From the NCBI RefSeq assembly GCF_023715565.1, contig NZ_JAMBOJ010000014.1, positions 26,759-90,758 of the forward strand: 64,000 nucleotides of DNA, given 5' to 3'. How positions within the stretch are numbered: position 1 is the first letter of the stretch; every line of letters begins with the position of its first letter. Source of the stretch: Cytobacillus firmus. GTDB taxonomy: Bacteria > Bacillota > Bacilli > Bacillales > Cytobacillaceae. The notes beneath the pieces are model-generated. The model saw nothing but the letters and a program-made list of their open reading frames with translations. It did not search any database and was not told the DNA's origin. Positions 1-7,818 of the stretch are shown piece by piece. The position numbers were made by a program, and so were the translations under genes.

Positions 1-7
1 TTTCCTA

Positions 8-1390
8 TTAGAGGCATCTTTCCAGCAAAAATAGGTAGAACATCACACAAGCAACATAAGCTCCTGCAAAAGGAAGATTCCAGCTCGAGACTTTATAGGA
101 ATCGACTTTGATAATGTTAGACATGAGACCAAGGGTTGCATTATATGGACCTACTAAGAAGGCGGAAACCGCCCCGGACAGCATGGCGACTGTCAGGATA
201 TGAGGAGAAATTCCGATGGTTTCCGGGTTTACTCCTTCAATCATCAATGCCAGGGAAACGGCTGGATGGAGGCCCAGAAAGGCCAGCCCTAAAGGAATTA
301 AAGGCAGTATGACCAGGAAAATCTCGTTTCCGGCCACACTTATAAAAGCTGCAATCCATTCAAAAAGAACTTCATTTATCTTCGATATATTAATTGCTGA
401 GATAAAAAAGCCTGTGGATAAAAAGATAAAAAATTGATCCTTCATGCTCATCGCGAATGAATTGAAATGGTCAGACAGTTGATGGCCAAACTCTTTTCCT
501 TTCCGTAATAAAAGGGACCAGCTGAAAGCAAATGGAATGACGATTAGTGAAACAAGAATTAAGAATGGCAACGAAACTTGTGTCTCTGCAAGAGATACGA
601 GGACATTAAAAATAGCGATTGCCACCAGGATTTGAAAAACTCTTCCCGGGCGGCCGTCATTGGGCACTTCCAGGGCTGCAGCCGTCTCATGCACAGATTC
701 TCCAGCTGAGTGGTGGAGTTTCATTGGCTGGGACTGACGGGATCCAATAAACCAATCCATTGCTAATCCAAATATGCTCAGCGGAATGACATAAGGGAGG
801 ATGGACCCCCAACTGACTCCCGTCATCGTTATCACAATTCCCACAATAGGAGTTACAGGTGCCCAAATTAAAGGCATCGCAAACCCTCTGGATATGGCCC
901 TGCTCATGAACCGTTCCTTATTTCTTACAGGGAAGCTCCCCAATGCCGGCCTGATGGAAAAATAGGTCATGGGCAGGGTGGCAAGATTCATAAAAATACT
1001 GAAAAAGTAAGAGATTCCAGAGGTCATCATATACAAATGACCAGATGTTTTTACACGTTTTTGAATGATAGCCTGGATGCCTTCCCCGTATCGTCCCAGT
1101 TTAACAGGGATTCCCAAAATGGGTATTAAAGTAAACATGGTAAGCAAATCAAGCATTGGTCCAAAAGCAAAAATATACTGCTGCCACTCCGAGTTGCTTG
1201 TCCAGAGCAGGACTGCACCAAAAGTCAGGAAAACTCCCCCGAGAATCTGAACAAATTTCTTCGTTAGCCGGAATGTCAAAACGACGATGATTAAACACAA
1301 GATAGAAAGGAGGGAATCAATATTCCACTGCGGAAGCAAGGTGGAAAGCAAATATAATGTGATCACTGCCATAAATAAAACTCTAAGCAT
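8..1390 (-). CDS. Polytopic membrane permease of the GntR-controlled island
   Basis: A 460-residue protein made almost entirely of hydrophobic segments (about 11-12 by eye), with a more polar stretch around residues 220-245. The overall look is that of ion-transporter-superfamily anion or carboxylate carriers, but I cannot name the family or substrate. The ATG at 1390 has a GAGGGTG ribosome site 7 bases upstream. It is transcribed divergently from the 28-residue peptide gene. The intergenic region carries two GGTATAC operators (1425-1437 and 1497-1507), so it probably belongs to the same regulon as the ferredoxin/HDO genes and may import their substrate. The regulon link is inferred from the operators; the transport role from hydrophobicity. 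Confidence 0.75.
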   Translation of the reverse strand: MLRVLFMAVITLYLLSTLLPQWNIDSLLSILCLIIVVLTFRLTKKFVQILGGVFLTFGAVLLWTSNSEWQQYIFAFGPMLDLLTMFTLIPILGIPVKLGRYGEGIQAIIQKRVKTSGHLYMMTSGISYFFSIFMNLATLPMTYFSIRPALGSFPVRNKERFMSRAISRGFAMPLIWAPVTPIVGIVITMTGVSWGSILPYVIPLSIFGLAMDWFIGSRQSQPMKLHHSAGESVHETAAALEVPNDGRPGRVFQILVAIAIFNVLVSLAETQVSLPFLILVSLIVIPFAFSWSLLLRKGKEFGHQLSDHFNSFAMSMKDQFFIFLSTGFFISAINISKINEVLFEWIAAFISVAGNEIFLVILPLIPLGLAFLGLHPAVSLALMIEGVNPETIGISPHILTVAMLSGAVSAFLVGPYNATLGLMSNIIKVDSYKVSSWNLPFAGAYVACVMFYLFLLERCL

Positions 1391-1424
1391 ATCAGCACCC
1401 TCATTTAATTGAATTTAAACTTTA

Positions 1425-1437
1425 ATGGTATACCAAA
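1425..1437. promoter_or_regulatory. GntR-type operator, site 1
   Basis: ATGGTATACCAAA contains the perfect palindrome TGGTATACCA. It lies about 35 bp upstream of the permease start at 1390. It is the most symmetrical member of a family of GGTATAC sites in the first 9 kb. The likely binder is the FCD-type GntR protein at 7819; this is inference from co-location. Confidence 0.6.
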
Positions 1438-1496
1438 ATCATTATATTTTATCTATTTGTTCAAAAATTAGTCACAACTGTTTATTTATTTGGTAT

Positions 1497-1507
1497 TTGG
1501 TATACAA
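1497..1507. promoter_or_regulatory. GntR-type operator, site 2
   Basis: TTGGTATACAA sits directly upstream of the -35 box of the 28-codon gene. It matches the core of the other sites in the island. With site 1 it brackets the divergent promoters of the permease and the peptide gene. Confidence 0.55.
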
Positions 1508-1512
1508 TCTTA

Positions 1513-1541
1513 TTGTAAATTTATAAAATCCATCATATAAT
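1513..1541 (+). promoter_or_regulatory. Sigma-A promoter of the 28-residue peptide gene
   Basis: TTGTAA at 1513-1518, a 17-bp spacer, and a consensus TATAAT at 1536-1541. This gives a transcript starting near 1548 and reading into the small ORF. GntR operator site 2 ends 5 bp upstream of the -35. Confidence 0.65.
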
Positions 1542-1577
1542 AATGGTAACAGGTAAGAGAAAAAAGGAGGCTGCCCG

Positions 1578-1664
1578 ATGTTCCATTTTCTATTTGGATC
1601 TAAATATGCAATTGAGAAAGCTGAAAGAAAATTAGCCCGTTTAAGAAGAACATTAAAATTCTAA
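1578..1664 (+). CDS. 28-residue cationic peptide gene
   Basis: An ATG at 1578, preceded by AAAAAGGAGG at 1561-1570, opens a 28-codon frame ending in TAA at 1662-1664. The peptide begins MFHFLFGSKYAIEKAER. Its second half is rich in Lys and Arg in a spacing that suggests an amphipathic helix (AERKLARLRRTLKF). It has its own promoter, ribosome site and a tight terminator just after the stop, so it forms a complete monocistronic unit. It recalls neither a known toxin nor a RiPP precursor: no leader/core boundary, no Cys, no double-Gly. Function is unknown; membrane-surface binding or a regulatory role are possibilities. Adjacent operators suggest coregulation with the metabolic island. Confidence 0.65.
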   Translation: MFHFLFGSKYAIEKAERKLARLRRTLKF

Positions 1665-1667
1665 TTT

Positions 1668-1696
1668 TGCCGCCATGCTTTGGCGGTTTTTTCTTT
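1668..1696 (+). terminator. Terminator of the peptide gene
   Basis: The stem CCGCCA / TGGCGG with a TGCTT loop is followed by TTTTTTCTTTT. It starts a few bases after the peptide stop codon and closes the small transcription unit. Confidence 0.8.
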
Positions 1697-1756
1697 TAGA
1701 TGTGTGAACAGCAAACCCGGAAGAAGATCGGCTTCCTCCGGGTTTTAAAAAATTTC

Positions 1757-2092
1757 TTATATTGCTACTTCATCAGATTTAACCAGCTTCGAATGAATGG
1801 AGTCCTCACTATTGCCAGATGCCTTTACAATTTCATCTAATTCCTCTCTAGCTGCTTCCAGCGTTTCAAATCGTTCAAAGAATTTTACACCGATATGATT
1901 TACATACTCTTTTCCTTCATATTCTTCATATAGTTGTATTTTCATATTCTCATTCAAAACTTCTGCAATAGTGTACTTAGCCTTCAGATTATCGAAAAAA
2001 TAGAAATGATACGTCTCAACCACCTTTAAACCCTCGTTTTCAAGAATAGTCTGGAAAGTATCTTTATTTGTTAATACAATGTATTTACCCAA
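1757..2092 (-). CDS. 111-residue protein of unknown function, TTG start
   Basis: I do not recognise the family. The protein is acidic and soluble, with an alternating hydrophobic pattern typical of a small alpha/beta fold and aromatic residues in the middle (ETYHFYFF). There is no Cys cluster and no membrane segment. The start is TTG at 2092, chosen because AAGGAG lies 8 bases upstream. The gene is read leftwards from an intergenic region carrying two GGTATAC-type sites (2181-2193 and 2332-2344), so it is probably a member of the GntR regulon. Its partner across the region is a ferredoxin gene. Confidence 0.7.
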   Translation of the reverse strand: MGKYIVLTNKDTFQTILENEGLKVVETYHFYFFDNLKAKYTIAEVLNENMKIQLYEEYEGKEYVNHIGVKFFERFETLEAAREELDEIVKASGNSEDSIHSKLVKSDEVAI

Positions 2093-2180
2093 TTAAAACA
2101 CTCCTTTTTTTTAATTTAGATTTTCAAATTTAAATTAATAAATATGTAATTAGGCAGCATACCTCCTTTTCTTATGGGAT

Positions 2181-2193
2181 ATTGTATACCATG
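2181..2193. promoter_or_regulatory. GntR-type operator, site 3
   Basis: ATTGTATACCATG, about 90 bp upstream of the leftward TTG-start gene at 2092. Its right half GTATACCA is identical to site 1. Confidence 0.5.
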
Positions 2194-2331
2194 AACTTTA
2201 AGTGTATTTTATACTAAAATTACAAAAGATACAATGATATATTCTAAATTTTTTAATTATTCGGTTAAAAGGGCTATACCCATAAGATCTTTTCCAATTT
2301 AAAAAAACATATTTGCTAATCTTCAAGAAAG

Positions 2332-2344
2332 ATTGTATACTTTG
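2332..2344. promoter_or_regulatory. GntR-type operator, site 4
   Basis: ATTGTATACTTTG, some 50 bp upstream of the ferredoxin start at 2392. It shares the TTGTATAC core, with a weaker right half than the other sites. Confidence 0.45.
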
Positions 2345-2391
2345 AAAAAAAGTATCTAAATTTTTAGAATAAACTGAAAGGGGTAATGATT

Positions 2392-2724
2392 ATGCCTAAG
2401 GTTACGTTACATGTAGATGGAAAGATAGTGGAGAAGCAGGTGAAGGATAATGCCAATTTGGTTGTTTTGGCAGGTATTCGCCAGTTTCCGGAATTAAAAT
2501 ATGGTTGTGGGATGGGAAGGTGCACAAAATGCACTTGTATCGTATTAGACGCGGGCGATGATCTCGGACCGCCAAATTGGAAGGAAGAAAAAATGCTTGG
2601 CGATAAAGTGAAAGAAGGTTACCGGTTAACCTGCCAGATGACTATTCAAAGCGACATAGAAATATCCCAGGAAAATATCTCTATTAAACCTCCCAAGAAA
2701 ACAACAGCAGCTATCACAAAATAG
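2392..2724 (+). CDS. [2Fe-2S] ferredoxin, plant/adrenodoxin-like fold
   Basis: A 110-residue single-domain ferredoxin. The cluster ligands are visible as CGMGRCTKC (C-x4-C-x2-C) and a fourth Cys in GYRLTC, about 33 residues later. An extra Cys lies directly after the third ligand region (CTC). I place the start at ATG 2392 rather than 2386 because GAAAGGGG lies 8 bases upstream. Such proteins carry single electrons from an NAD(P)H reductase to oxygenases; no reductase gene is present here. A second, different ferredoxin is at 8602, and the HDO oxidase at 3780 is the obvious acceptor. That pairing is inference. Confidence 0.9.
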   Translation: MPKVTLHVDGKIVEKQVKDNANLVVLAGIRQFPELKYGCGMGRCTKCTCIVLDAGDDLGPPNWKEEKMLGDKVKEGYRLTCQMTIQSDIEISQENISIKPPKKTTAAITK

Positions 2725-2746
2725 TATTTTTATTTTTGTCGATTTA

Positions 2747-2759
2747 AGGTATACAAAAT
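2747..2759. promoter_or_regulatory. GntR-type operator, site 5
   Basis: AGGTATACAAAAT, between the ferredoxin and the creatininase-like gene and about 28 bp upstream of the latter's start. It is the same 13-mer as site 7 apart from the first base. Confidence 0.55.
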
Positions 2760-2786
2760 ACCGAAAACAAGCGGGGTATAAAGAAA

Positions 2787-3557
2787 ATGAATTGTTATGA
2801 TCTTACTAAGATGACGTGGAAGGAAGTTGAAAAATCCTTAGAAACTGCAGAATTTGCTATTATTCCTGTTGGAGCACATGAGCAGCACGGCCCTCATATG
2901 GAGGAAAGCTGCGATGCCGTGCTTGCAGAAAGAATGGCGACTAAACTGGGGCAAAGAATGTTTCCATATGCTATTATCACGCCAACTGTTAACATGGGTG
3001 TTTCGGAACACCATATTCATTTTCCCGGTACCATCACCCTTCAGCCGTCTACTTTGATTGCTGTTCTGAAAGATATGGTCTCTTCGCTGAAACAGCATGG
3101 CATCAAGAAGTTTCTATTTTTGAATTCCCATGGCGGAAACCAATCTACACTGAATCTCGCAGCAATGACTATCACAAAGGAATTAGAAGTAGAAGTTTAC
3201 TATGCAAAGACCACTGCCTCTGCAAGGGAATCTATCGAAAAATATATTAAATCCCCTCTATTTGGCCACAGCTGCGAAAGGGAAGTATCTGAAGCTCTGT
3301 ATCTGGCTCCGGAGCTTGTAAGAAAGGACCTTTTAGAAAAAGGGGAAATCAATCATGGCGGGAGATGGGAAAAGCTCCGTCCGGGGAAGGCGGTCCAGGG
3401 ATTTTATTATTACGAAGAAATGACTGGCAATGGCTGTATAGGTGATGGACGCAGAGGGAGCAGGGAAATAGGAGAACAAATTGTAGAAGAAGCCCTGAAT
3501 AATCTTACCCAGGAGCTTTCCGAACTGCTTGATCTGAAAAAAGCGCCTTCTTATTAA
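2787..3557 (+). CDS. Creatininase-family metal-dependent amidohydrolase
   Basis: 256 residues, the usual family length. Metal-binding motifs are intact: PVGAHEQHGPHM (Glu/His) near residue 30, an Asp in the following helix (ESCDAVLAERMA), NSHGGN near residue 115 and the HSCEREVSEALY segment near 160. The family hydrolyses cyclic or linear amides such as creatinine and formylaminopyrimidines, and includes the mycofactocin peptide hydrolase MftE. The substrate here is unknown. The gene lies between two GGTATAC operators and upstream of the HDO oxidase, so it may open a lactam or amide in the same pathway. Confidence 0.88.
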   Translation: MNCYDLTKMTWKEVEKSLETAEFAIIPVGAHEQHGPHMEESCDAVLAERMATKLGQRMFPYAIITPTVNMGVSEHHIHFPGTITLQPSTLIAVLKDMVSSLKQHGIKKFLFLNSHGGNQSTLNLAAMTITKELEVEVYYAKTTASARESIEKYIKSPLFGHSCEREVSEALYLAPELVRKDLLEKGEINHGGRWEKLRPGKAVQGFYYYEEMTGNGCIGDGRRGSREIGEQIVEEALNNLTQELSELLDLKKAPSY

Positions 3558-3613
3558 ACCTATCAAATTAGCAACCAAGAAAAAATAATCTTTAAAAAAT
3601 TCTAAAAATTGTG

Positions 3614-3642
3614 TTTACATTTAAAAAAGAATAGGTTATGAT
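3614..3642 (+). promoter_or_regulatory. Sigma-A promoter of the HDO gene
   Basis: TTTACA at 3614-3619, a 17-bp spacer, and TATGAT at 3637-3642. The predicted start point falls at operator site 6 (3649-3662), so repressor bound there would block initiation. Confidence 0.55.
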
Positions 3643-3648
3643 TTCATT

Positions 3649-3662
3649 AAGGTATACCAAAG
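3649..3662. promoter_or_regulatory. GntR-type operator, site 6
   Basis: AAGGTATACCAAAG, directly downstream of the -10 box at 3637-3642, a classic repressor position. Confidence 0.6.
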
Positions 3663-3720
3663 ACCAAAAAACAAGATTAATAGGCTGGATATTAGTAGCC
3701 TATAATTTTTTAAAGTGTAT

Positions 3721-3734
3721 ATGGTATACAAAAT
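3721..3734. promoter_or_regulatory. GntR-type operator, site 7
   Basis: ATGGTATACAAAAT, 60 bp downstream of site 6 and about 45 bp upstream of the HDO start. Two sites in one leader suggest cooperative or looped binding. Confidence 0.55.
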
Positions 3735-3779
3735 ATCAAATGCCAATAGGCTACATAAATTTCGAGGAGGAGTTTACAC

Positions 3780-4511
3780 ATGCCAGAATTATTATCTAAA
3801 GATGAATTTCGCAAAGAACTAGAGGAAGCCATTAAAGGAAATCACAGTCAGAAAGCTCCATTCACTGTAGCTTGGGCTGATGGAAAACTGGAAAGAAAGC
3901 ACTTTGCAAGATGGGCTGAAAACCATTACCACTATGTAGGGCCTTTTGCAGACTACTTAGCGTATATCTACCACAACACTCCAACCGATCCGAAGTTTGA
4001 AGCAGCAAAAGATTTCACACTTCAAAATATGTATGAAGAAGAAATTGCGGCTGACCGCCATACAGACCTGCTGATTCGTTTTGCAGAAGCATGTGGAACG
4101 ACTCGCGAACGTGTGATCAATCCAGAAAACATGGCAGCTACAACACTAGGCCTGCAAAGCTGGTGTTATGCAGTTGCAGCCCGTGAAAACTTCGTTGTGG
4201 CTACTGCCGCTCTTGTTGTTGGGTTAGAGTCACAGGTACCGGACATTTATCGGAAGCAGACTCCTGCTCTTCGTGCACAATACGGATTCACTGATGAAGA
4301 AATCGAGTTCTTCGATCTTCATATTGTATCCGATGAAATCCATGGAGAACGCGGCTATAAGATTGTTTTAGATCATGCTGACACTCCTGAACTGCAGCAG
4401 CGCTGTCTGGAGGTAGTTCGCACAGGTGCGAAGATGCGCCGTATGTACATGGATGGCCTATGGAGAGAATATCTTGAACAGGATCTTGGCTCTTTAGTAG
4501 AAGCAAAATAA
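3780..4511 (+). CDS. Haem-oxygenase-like dimetal oxidase (HDO; TenA/PqqC/CADD-like)
   Basis: 243 residues of the all-helical TenA/PqqC fold. All six dimetal ligands of the HDO subgroup appear in order: Glu87 and His94 (EEEIAADRH), Glu150 (LESQVPDIY) and His181, Asp185, His188 (HIVSDEIH). The spacing matches the chlamydial protein CADD (E81/H88/E142/H174/D178/H181) closely. This argues for an O2-activating dimetal enzyme rather than thiaminase or metal-free PqqC. Characterised HDOs cleave or hydroxylate amino acids and fatty acids, and need electrons. The start has GAGGAGG 9 bases upstream, and two GntR operators precede it. The substrate cannot be read from sequence; annotation pipelines often call such proteins TenA-type regulators, which this is not. 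Confidence 0.85.
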   Translation: MPELLSKDEFRKELEEAIKGNHSQKAPFTVAWADGKLERKHFARWAENHYHYVGPFADYLAYIYHNTPTDPKFEAAKDFTLQNMYEEEIAADRHTDLLIRFAEACGTTRERVINPENMAATTLGLQSWCYAVAARENFVVATAALVVGLESQVPDIYRKQTPALRAQYGFTDEEIEFFDLHIVSDEIHGERGYKIVLDHADTPELQQRCLEVVRTGAKMRRMYMDGLWREYLEQDLGSLVEAK

Positions 4512-4525
4512 TATTTATTATCCAG

Positions 4526-4573
4526 GCCGTCACACTAAATCTTGTCATACGAGGTCTATGTGGCGGCTCTTTC
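4526..4573 (+). terminator. Attenuator-like hairpin between HDO and aldehyde dehydrogenase genes
   Basis: GCCGTCACA (4526-4534) pairs with TGTGGCGGC (4559-4567) across a 24-base loop and is followed by TCTTTC. The T-run is poor, so this is more likely a partial attenuator or a stabiliser than a full stop. Confidence 0.4.
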
Positions 4574-4633
4574 TATAACCAGAGAATTTGTTGCAGTAAA
4601 GGGAGAAATAAACAGAGAGTAAGGTGATTTCAT

Positions 4634-6097
4634 TTGATTACAACAAAAGTAGAAACTTTCCATAATTATATTAATGGTGAATGGCAGGAATCCGGGAGCC
4701 AAAAGAAGTTTTATAGTGTTAACCCGGCAAACACCGAAGATGTAGTCGGAGTTTTTCAGGCATCCAATGAAGCAGATGTAAAGCTGGCGATTGAAGCTGC
4801 CAGAGAAGCATTTCCTGGCTGGGCAACCACAGCTCCATCCAAGCGTGCAGCCATTTTAAACAAAGCTGCCGCATATCTAGAAGAAAATGCAGCCAAATTC
4901 GCAGAAGAACTGACAAGAGAAGAAGGGAAGAATGTCAGTGATGCAAAAAATGAAGTGCTCCGTTCCGCACAGACGCTTCGTTATTATGCGGTCGAGGGAC
5001 AAAGTTTCACAGGTGAAACCTTCCCTAATGATGATCCCAATTTGAGGGTTTCAACGGAGAGGGAACCGCTCGGCGTTGTAAGTGTCATCACGCCATGGAA
5101 CTTCCCGATATCCATTGCGGCGAGGAAAATTGCTCCAGCCTTAATTACAGGAAACACAGTTGTGTTCAAACCTTCATCAGATACCCCTCTGATTGCTGTC
5201 CGGCTTGTAGAAGCACTGCACGAGGCAGGTATACCAAAGGGGGTCTTAAACTTTGTTACAGGGAAAGCATCTGAGGTAGGTGATTTATTAGTCACCCATC
5301 CTGCCGTCAAAGCTGTTACATTTACTGGTTCGACAGCTGCAGGTGAGGACATCCACAGCAAGAGCTCTTTCACCACCCGTACTCAAATGGAGCTTGGCGG
5401 CAAAAACCCGCTATTAGTTATGGAAGATGCTGACATTGAACTGGCGGCTACATTAACAGTTAATGGCGGGTTTTCTTTAACAGGGCAAGCCTGCACTGGA
5501 ACAAGCAGAGTAATTGTGATGAAGGAAGTAAAGGAAGCATTTGTAAAAAAATTGATTGAAAAAACGAGTGCCCTTAAAATAGGAAACGGTTTTGAAGAAG
5601 GAGTTAAAATTGGTCCGCTGGCAAATGAAAAGCAGCTGAACAATGTTCTGAAGTATATTGAGTTTGGAAAAGAAGACGGTGCAGATCTTGTATATGGCGG
5701 TGAACAGCTGACTGAAGGCCAATATGAAAAAGGATATTTTGTGCAGCCGGCCATTTTTACGAATGTTAAACCGAATCACCGTATTGCCAAGGAAGAAATT
5801 TTCGGACCGGTTATTGCCGTGATCGAGGCAGGTACATATGAAGAAGCCATTGCAGTTGCGAATGACGTTGACTATGGATTATCTGCTTCCATCGTGACAA
5901 ATAACTTAAAAACAGCCAGCCAGTTTACAAAGGATATTCAGGCGGGCACGGTAAAAGTAAACCGGACTACGACCGGAAACTTAATCAATGCCCCGTTTGG
6001 CGGATTAAAGCAATCCAGCACTGCAACGTTCCGGGAGTCGGGAAGAGTTGGCCTGGAATTTTTCACCCAAGTAAAAACCGTTTATATCGGCTACTAA
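4634..6097 (+). CDS. NAD(P)+ aldehyde dehydrogenase, 2-oxoglutarate-semialdehyde type
   Basis: 487 residues, full ALDH length. Visible motifs: ITPWNFPI at the cofactor site, FTGSTAAG, MELGGKNP with the general-base Glu, the nucleophile Cys in GQACTGTSR, and EEIFGPVIAV. The C-terminus (RESGRVGLEFFTQVKTVYI) resembles the Bacillus YcbD-like 2,5-dioxovalerate dehydrogenases. Start is TTG 4634 with AAGGTGA 6 bases upstream. In the island it probably oxidises an aldehyde released by the HDO or hydrolase step; a product entering at 2-oxoglutarate is plausible but unproven. Function as an ALDH is certain, substrate is not. Confidence 0.85.
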   Translation: MITTKVETFHNYINGEWQESGSQKKFYSVNPANTEDVVGVFQASNEADVKLAIEAAREAFPGWATTAPSKRAAILNKAAAYLEENAAKFAEELTREEGKNVSDAKNEVLRSAQTLRYYAVEGQSFTGETFPNDDPNLRVSTEREPLGVVSVITPWNFPISIAARKIAPALITGNTVVFKPSSDTPLIAVRLVEALHEAGIPKGVLNFVTGKASEVGDLLVTHPAVKAVTFTGSTAAGEDIHSKSSFTTRTQMELGGKNPLLVMEDADIELAATLTVNGGFSLTGQACTGTSRVIVMKEVKEAFVKKLIEKTSALKIGNGFEEGVKIGPLANEKQLNNVLKYIEFGKEDGADLVYGGEQLTEGQYEKGYFVQPAIFTNVKPNHRIAKEEIFGPVIAVIEAGTYEEAIAVANDVDYGLSASIVTNNLKTASQFTKDIQAGTVKVNRTTTGNLINAPFGGLKQSSTATFRESGRVGLEFFTQVKTVYIGY

Positions 6098-6116
6098 AAC
6101 TAAAGGAGATTGAAAA

Positions 6117-6596
6117 ATGAAAACTGCTTTGAAACTTGAACTGGAAGAAGCAAAATTGATGATTGAAGCAGCAAAGGAAAAATCTGCTGAAATAAATGTG
6201 TTCGAAACGATTGTGATTGTCGACGACGGCGGAAGTGTTATTGCCCTTGAACGCATGAATGGAGCAAGAATCACTGGCCCTGAAATTGCGATTGCTAAGG
6301 CTTACACTGCCGCCGGCCATAAACGCTCCACCCACCTATTCAATAAAGAACCGAACGGGCCAGCCCTGCCAGGCAATGAGGCATTTGGCATTCAGCATAT
6401 GCTTGATGGCAAATTTGCTGTGTTTGTCGGGGGGTTCCCAATTGTGGTAAATGGTGAAGTTGTTGGAGGAATCGGCATCAGCGGAGGAAACGGCGAGCAG
6501 GATACTGCTGTGGGAACTGCTGCTCTAAAAGCCCTTCAAACTTACCTGGAAAAAGACGGCTACGAAGTTGTAACCGAAGCGGATATAAAAAAATAA
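6117..6596 (+). CDS. HbpS/GlcG-family (DUF336) protein
   Basis: 159 residues beginning 19 bases after the dehydrogenase stop, with AAAGGAG at the right distance, so it is cotranscribed. The GlcG/HbpS pattern is clear: a central VDDGGSVIALERM strand, then the Gly-rich FPIVVNGEVVGGIGISGG near residues 105-125. Members include haem-degrading HbpS and many uncharacterised proteins encoded with dehydrogenases and diol or glycolate pathways. A role in haem binding cannot be assumed. A terminator follows, ending this operon. Confidence 0.85.
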   Translation: MKTALKLELEEAKLMIEAAKEKSAEINVFETIVIVDDGGSVIALERMNGARITGPEIAIAKAYTAAGHKRSTHLFNKEPNGPALPGNEAFGIQHMLDGKFAVFVGGFPIVVNGEVVGGIGISGGNGEQDTAVGTAALKALQTYLEKDGYEVVTEADIKK

Positions 6597-6603
6597 TAGA
6601 AAG

Positions 6604-6646
6604 GGACCTCATTCGTTATAAAAAGTAGCGGAATGAGGTCCTTCTT
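6604..6646 (+). terminator. Terminator after the ALDH-HbpS operon
   Basis: GGACCTCATTC (6604-6614) pairs with GAATGAGGTCC (6631-6641), 11 bp perfect, followed by TTCTTC. The loop is 16 bases. Confidence 0.65.
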
Positions 6647-6679
6647 CAGTCAAAAGCACCTAAAAAAGGGGAGGATCGC

Positions 6680-7276
6680 ATGAAGCCTTATCTTGAATTG
6701 GCGGTTGGATTTGCACGTACAGGTGTAACAGGGTATGGAGGAGGTCCTTCGACAATACCGCTGATCGAATTTGAAGCAGTCAAGAAATATAAGTGGATGA
6801 CGGAGGAGGAATTCGGAGAGACTCTGGCGCTGGCCAATACATTGCCCGGACCGATTGCAACGAAGATGGCTGCCTACATCGGCTATAAAGTCAAAGGCAG
6901 CTTGGGTGCCACTGTAGCCATCCTAACGCATATCCTTCCTTCTATTATTGCCATGATTGCATTACTCGGGGTTTTATACTCCTTCCGCCAGTCCACGATT
7001 GTCAGCGGTATGGTGCAGGGAGTAACTCCTGTCATCGGTTTTATGCTGGCAGAAATGGCGTACCGTTTTTACCAGAAAGGCAGCCAGGGCTTAGGGGTGC
7101 CTAAAAACCTCATGCTGGCTGCAGTATCATTAATTTTTGTTCAGTTTTTGGAATGGCATCCCGGAATTTTAATTGGGTTAGTGCTAAGTACAGCATTTTA
7201 TATTGCCCACCGGAAAGAACAGGCTAATAAAAAGGCAGCTGAAGAGTACATGCCAGTAAGGGAGAAAAGTTCATGA
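6680..7276 (+). CDS. ChrA-type transporter, half-size subunit 1
   Basis: 198 residues containing one chromate-transport domain: GYGGGPSTIPLIEFE near the N-terminus and NTLPGPIATKMAAYIGY near residue 55, followed by hydrophobic segments. Full-length ChrA has two such domains in one chain; here they are split into two genes. The next gene overlaps it by four bases (ATGA), so the halves are translationally coupled and should heterodimerise. Chromate efflux is the named family activity, but placement inside a catabolic regulon makes another oxyanion or acid a real possibility. Confidence 0.85.
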   Translation: MKPYLELAVGFARTGVTGYGGGPSTIPLIEFEAVKKYKWMTEEEFGETLALANTLPGPIATKMAAYIGYKVKGSLGATVAILTHILPSIIAMIALLGVLYSFRQSTIVSGMVQGVTPVIGFMLAEMAYRFYQKGSQGLGVPKNLMLAAVSLIFVQFLEWHPGILIGLVLSTAFYIAHRKEQANKKAAEEYMPVREKSS

Positions 7277-7803
7277 TCTATTGGGAGATCTTTTGGGCAT
7301 TTTTTATAGCGAATTTATTGGGTTATGGAGGGGGTCCAGCAACAATTCCCCTTATACAAATTGAAGTAGTCAATAACAATGGCTGGATGACACTCTCTGA
7401 ATTTGGGGATGTACTTGCCATAGCAAATGCGCTGCCGGGTCCAATAGCAACGAAAATGGCGGGATTTATCGGTTATGAACTAGGGGGAGTACTGGGTGCG
7501 GCGGTGGCTTTAACCGCAACCATCCTGCCATCCGCATTGGCAGTAATTGTGCTGTTTAAGTTTGTGAATTTATTCAAAGATTCTCCTAAAGTGAAATTAA
7601 TGACCAAATCTGTACAGCCGATCATTGCTGTCCTTCTGGCTGTCATGGCTTATCAGTTCTTTATGTCGGCCTTCGAAAAAAGCGGAATGCTGCACCTTGT
7701 ACTTCTTACAGCTGTTGGCTATCTAACATTAATCAAATTCAAGGTTCATCCTTCTCTAGTTATATTCGGAGCTTTATTTTATGGAGGAATCTTTTTATCT
7801 TAA
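7273..7803 (+). CDS. ChrA-type transporter, half-size subunit 2
   Basis: 176 residues with the same signature as its partner: GYGGGPATIPLIQIE and NALPGPIATKMAGFIGY. Its ATG overlaps the stop of subunit 1. Paired short ChrA proteins insert in opposite orientations in known cases, which would give a full two-domain carrier. The GntR regulator starts 16 bases after its stop, so all three genes are probably one transcript. Confidence 0.85.
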   Translation: MIYWEIFWAFFIANLLGYGGGPATIPLIQIEVVNNNGWMTLSEFGDVLAIANALPGPIATKMAGFIGYELGGVLGAAVALTATILPSALAVIVLFKFVNLFKDSPKVKLMTKSVQPIIAVLLAVMAYQFFMSAFEKSGMLHLVLLTAVGYLTLIKFKVHPSLVIFGALFYGGIFLS

Positions 7804-7818
7804 ACAGGCGGTGAAACA

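Noticed and set aside
1578..4511. RiPP or PQQ/mycofactocin-like cofactor cluster (short peptide, MftE-like creatininase, PqqC-like protein)
   Set aside because: No radical SAM enzyme or peptide-recognition protein is present, the peptide lacks a core with usual modified residues, and the PqqC-like protein has the full dimetal site of oxidases instead.
5228..5238. GGTATACCA inside the aldehyde dehydrogenase gene as a further GntR operator
   Set aside because: It encodes Gly-Ile-Pro in a conserved protein segment (AGIPKG), so the string is explained by the coding requirement.
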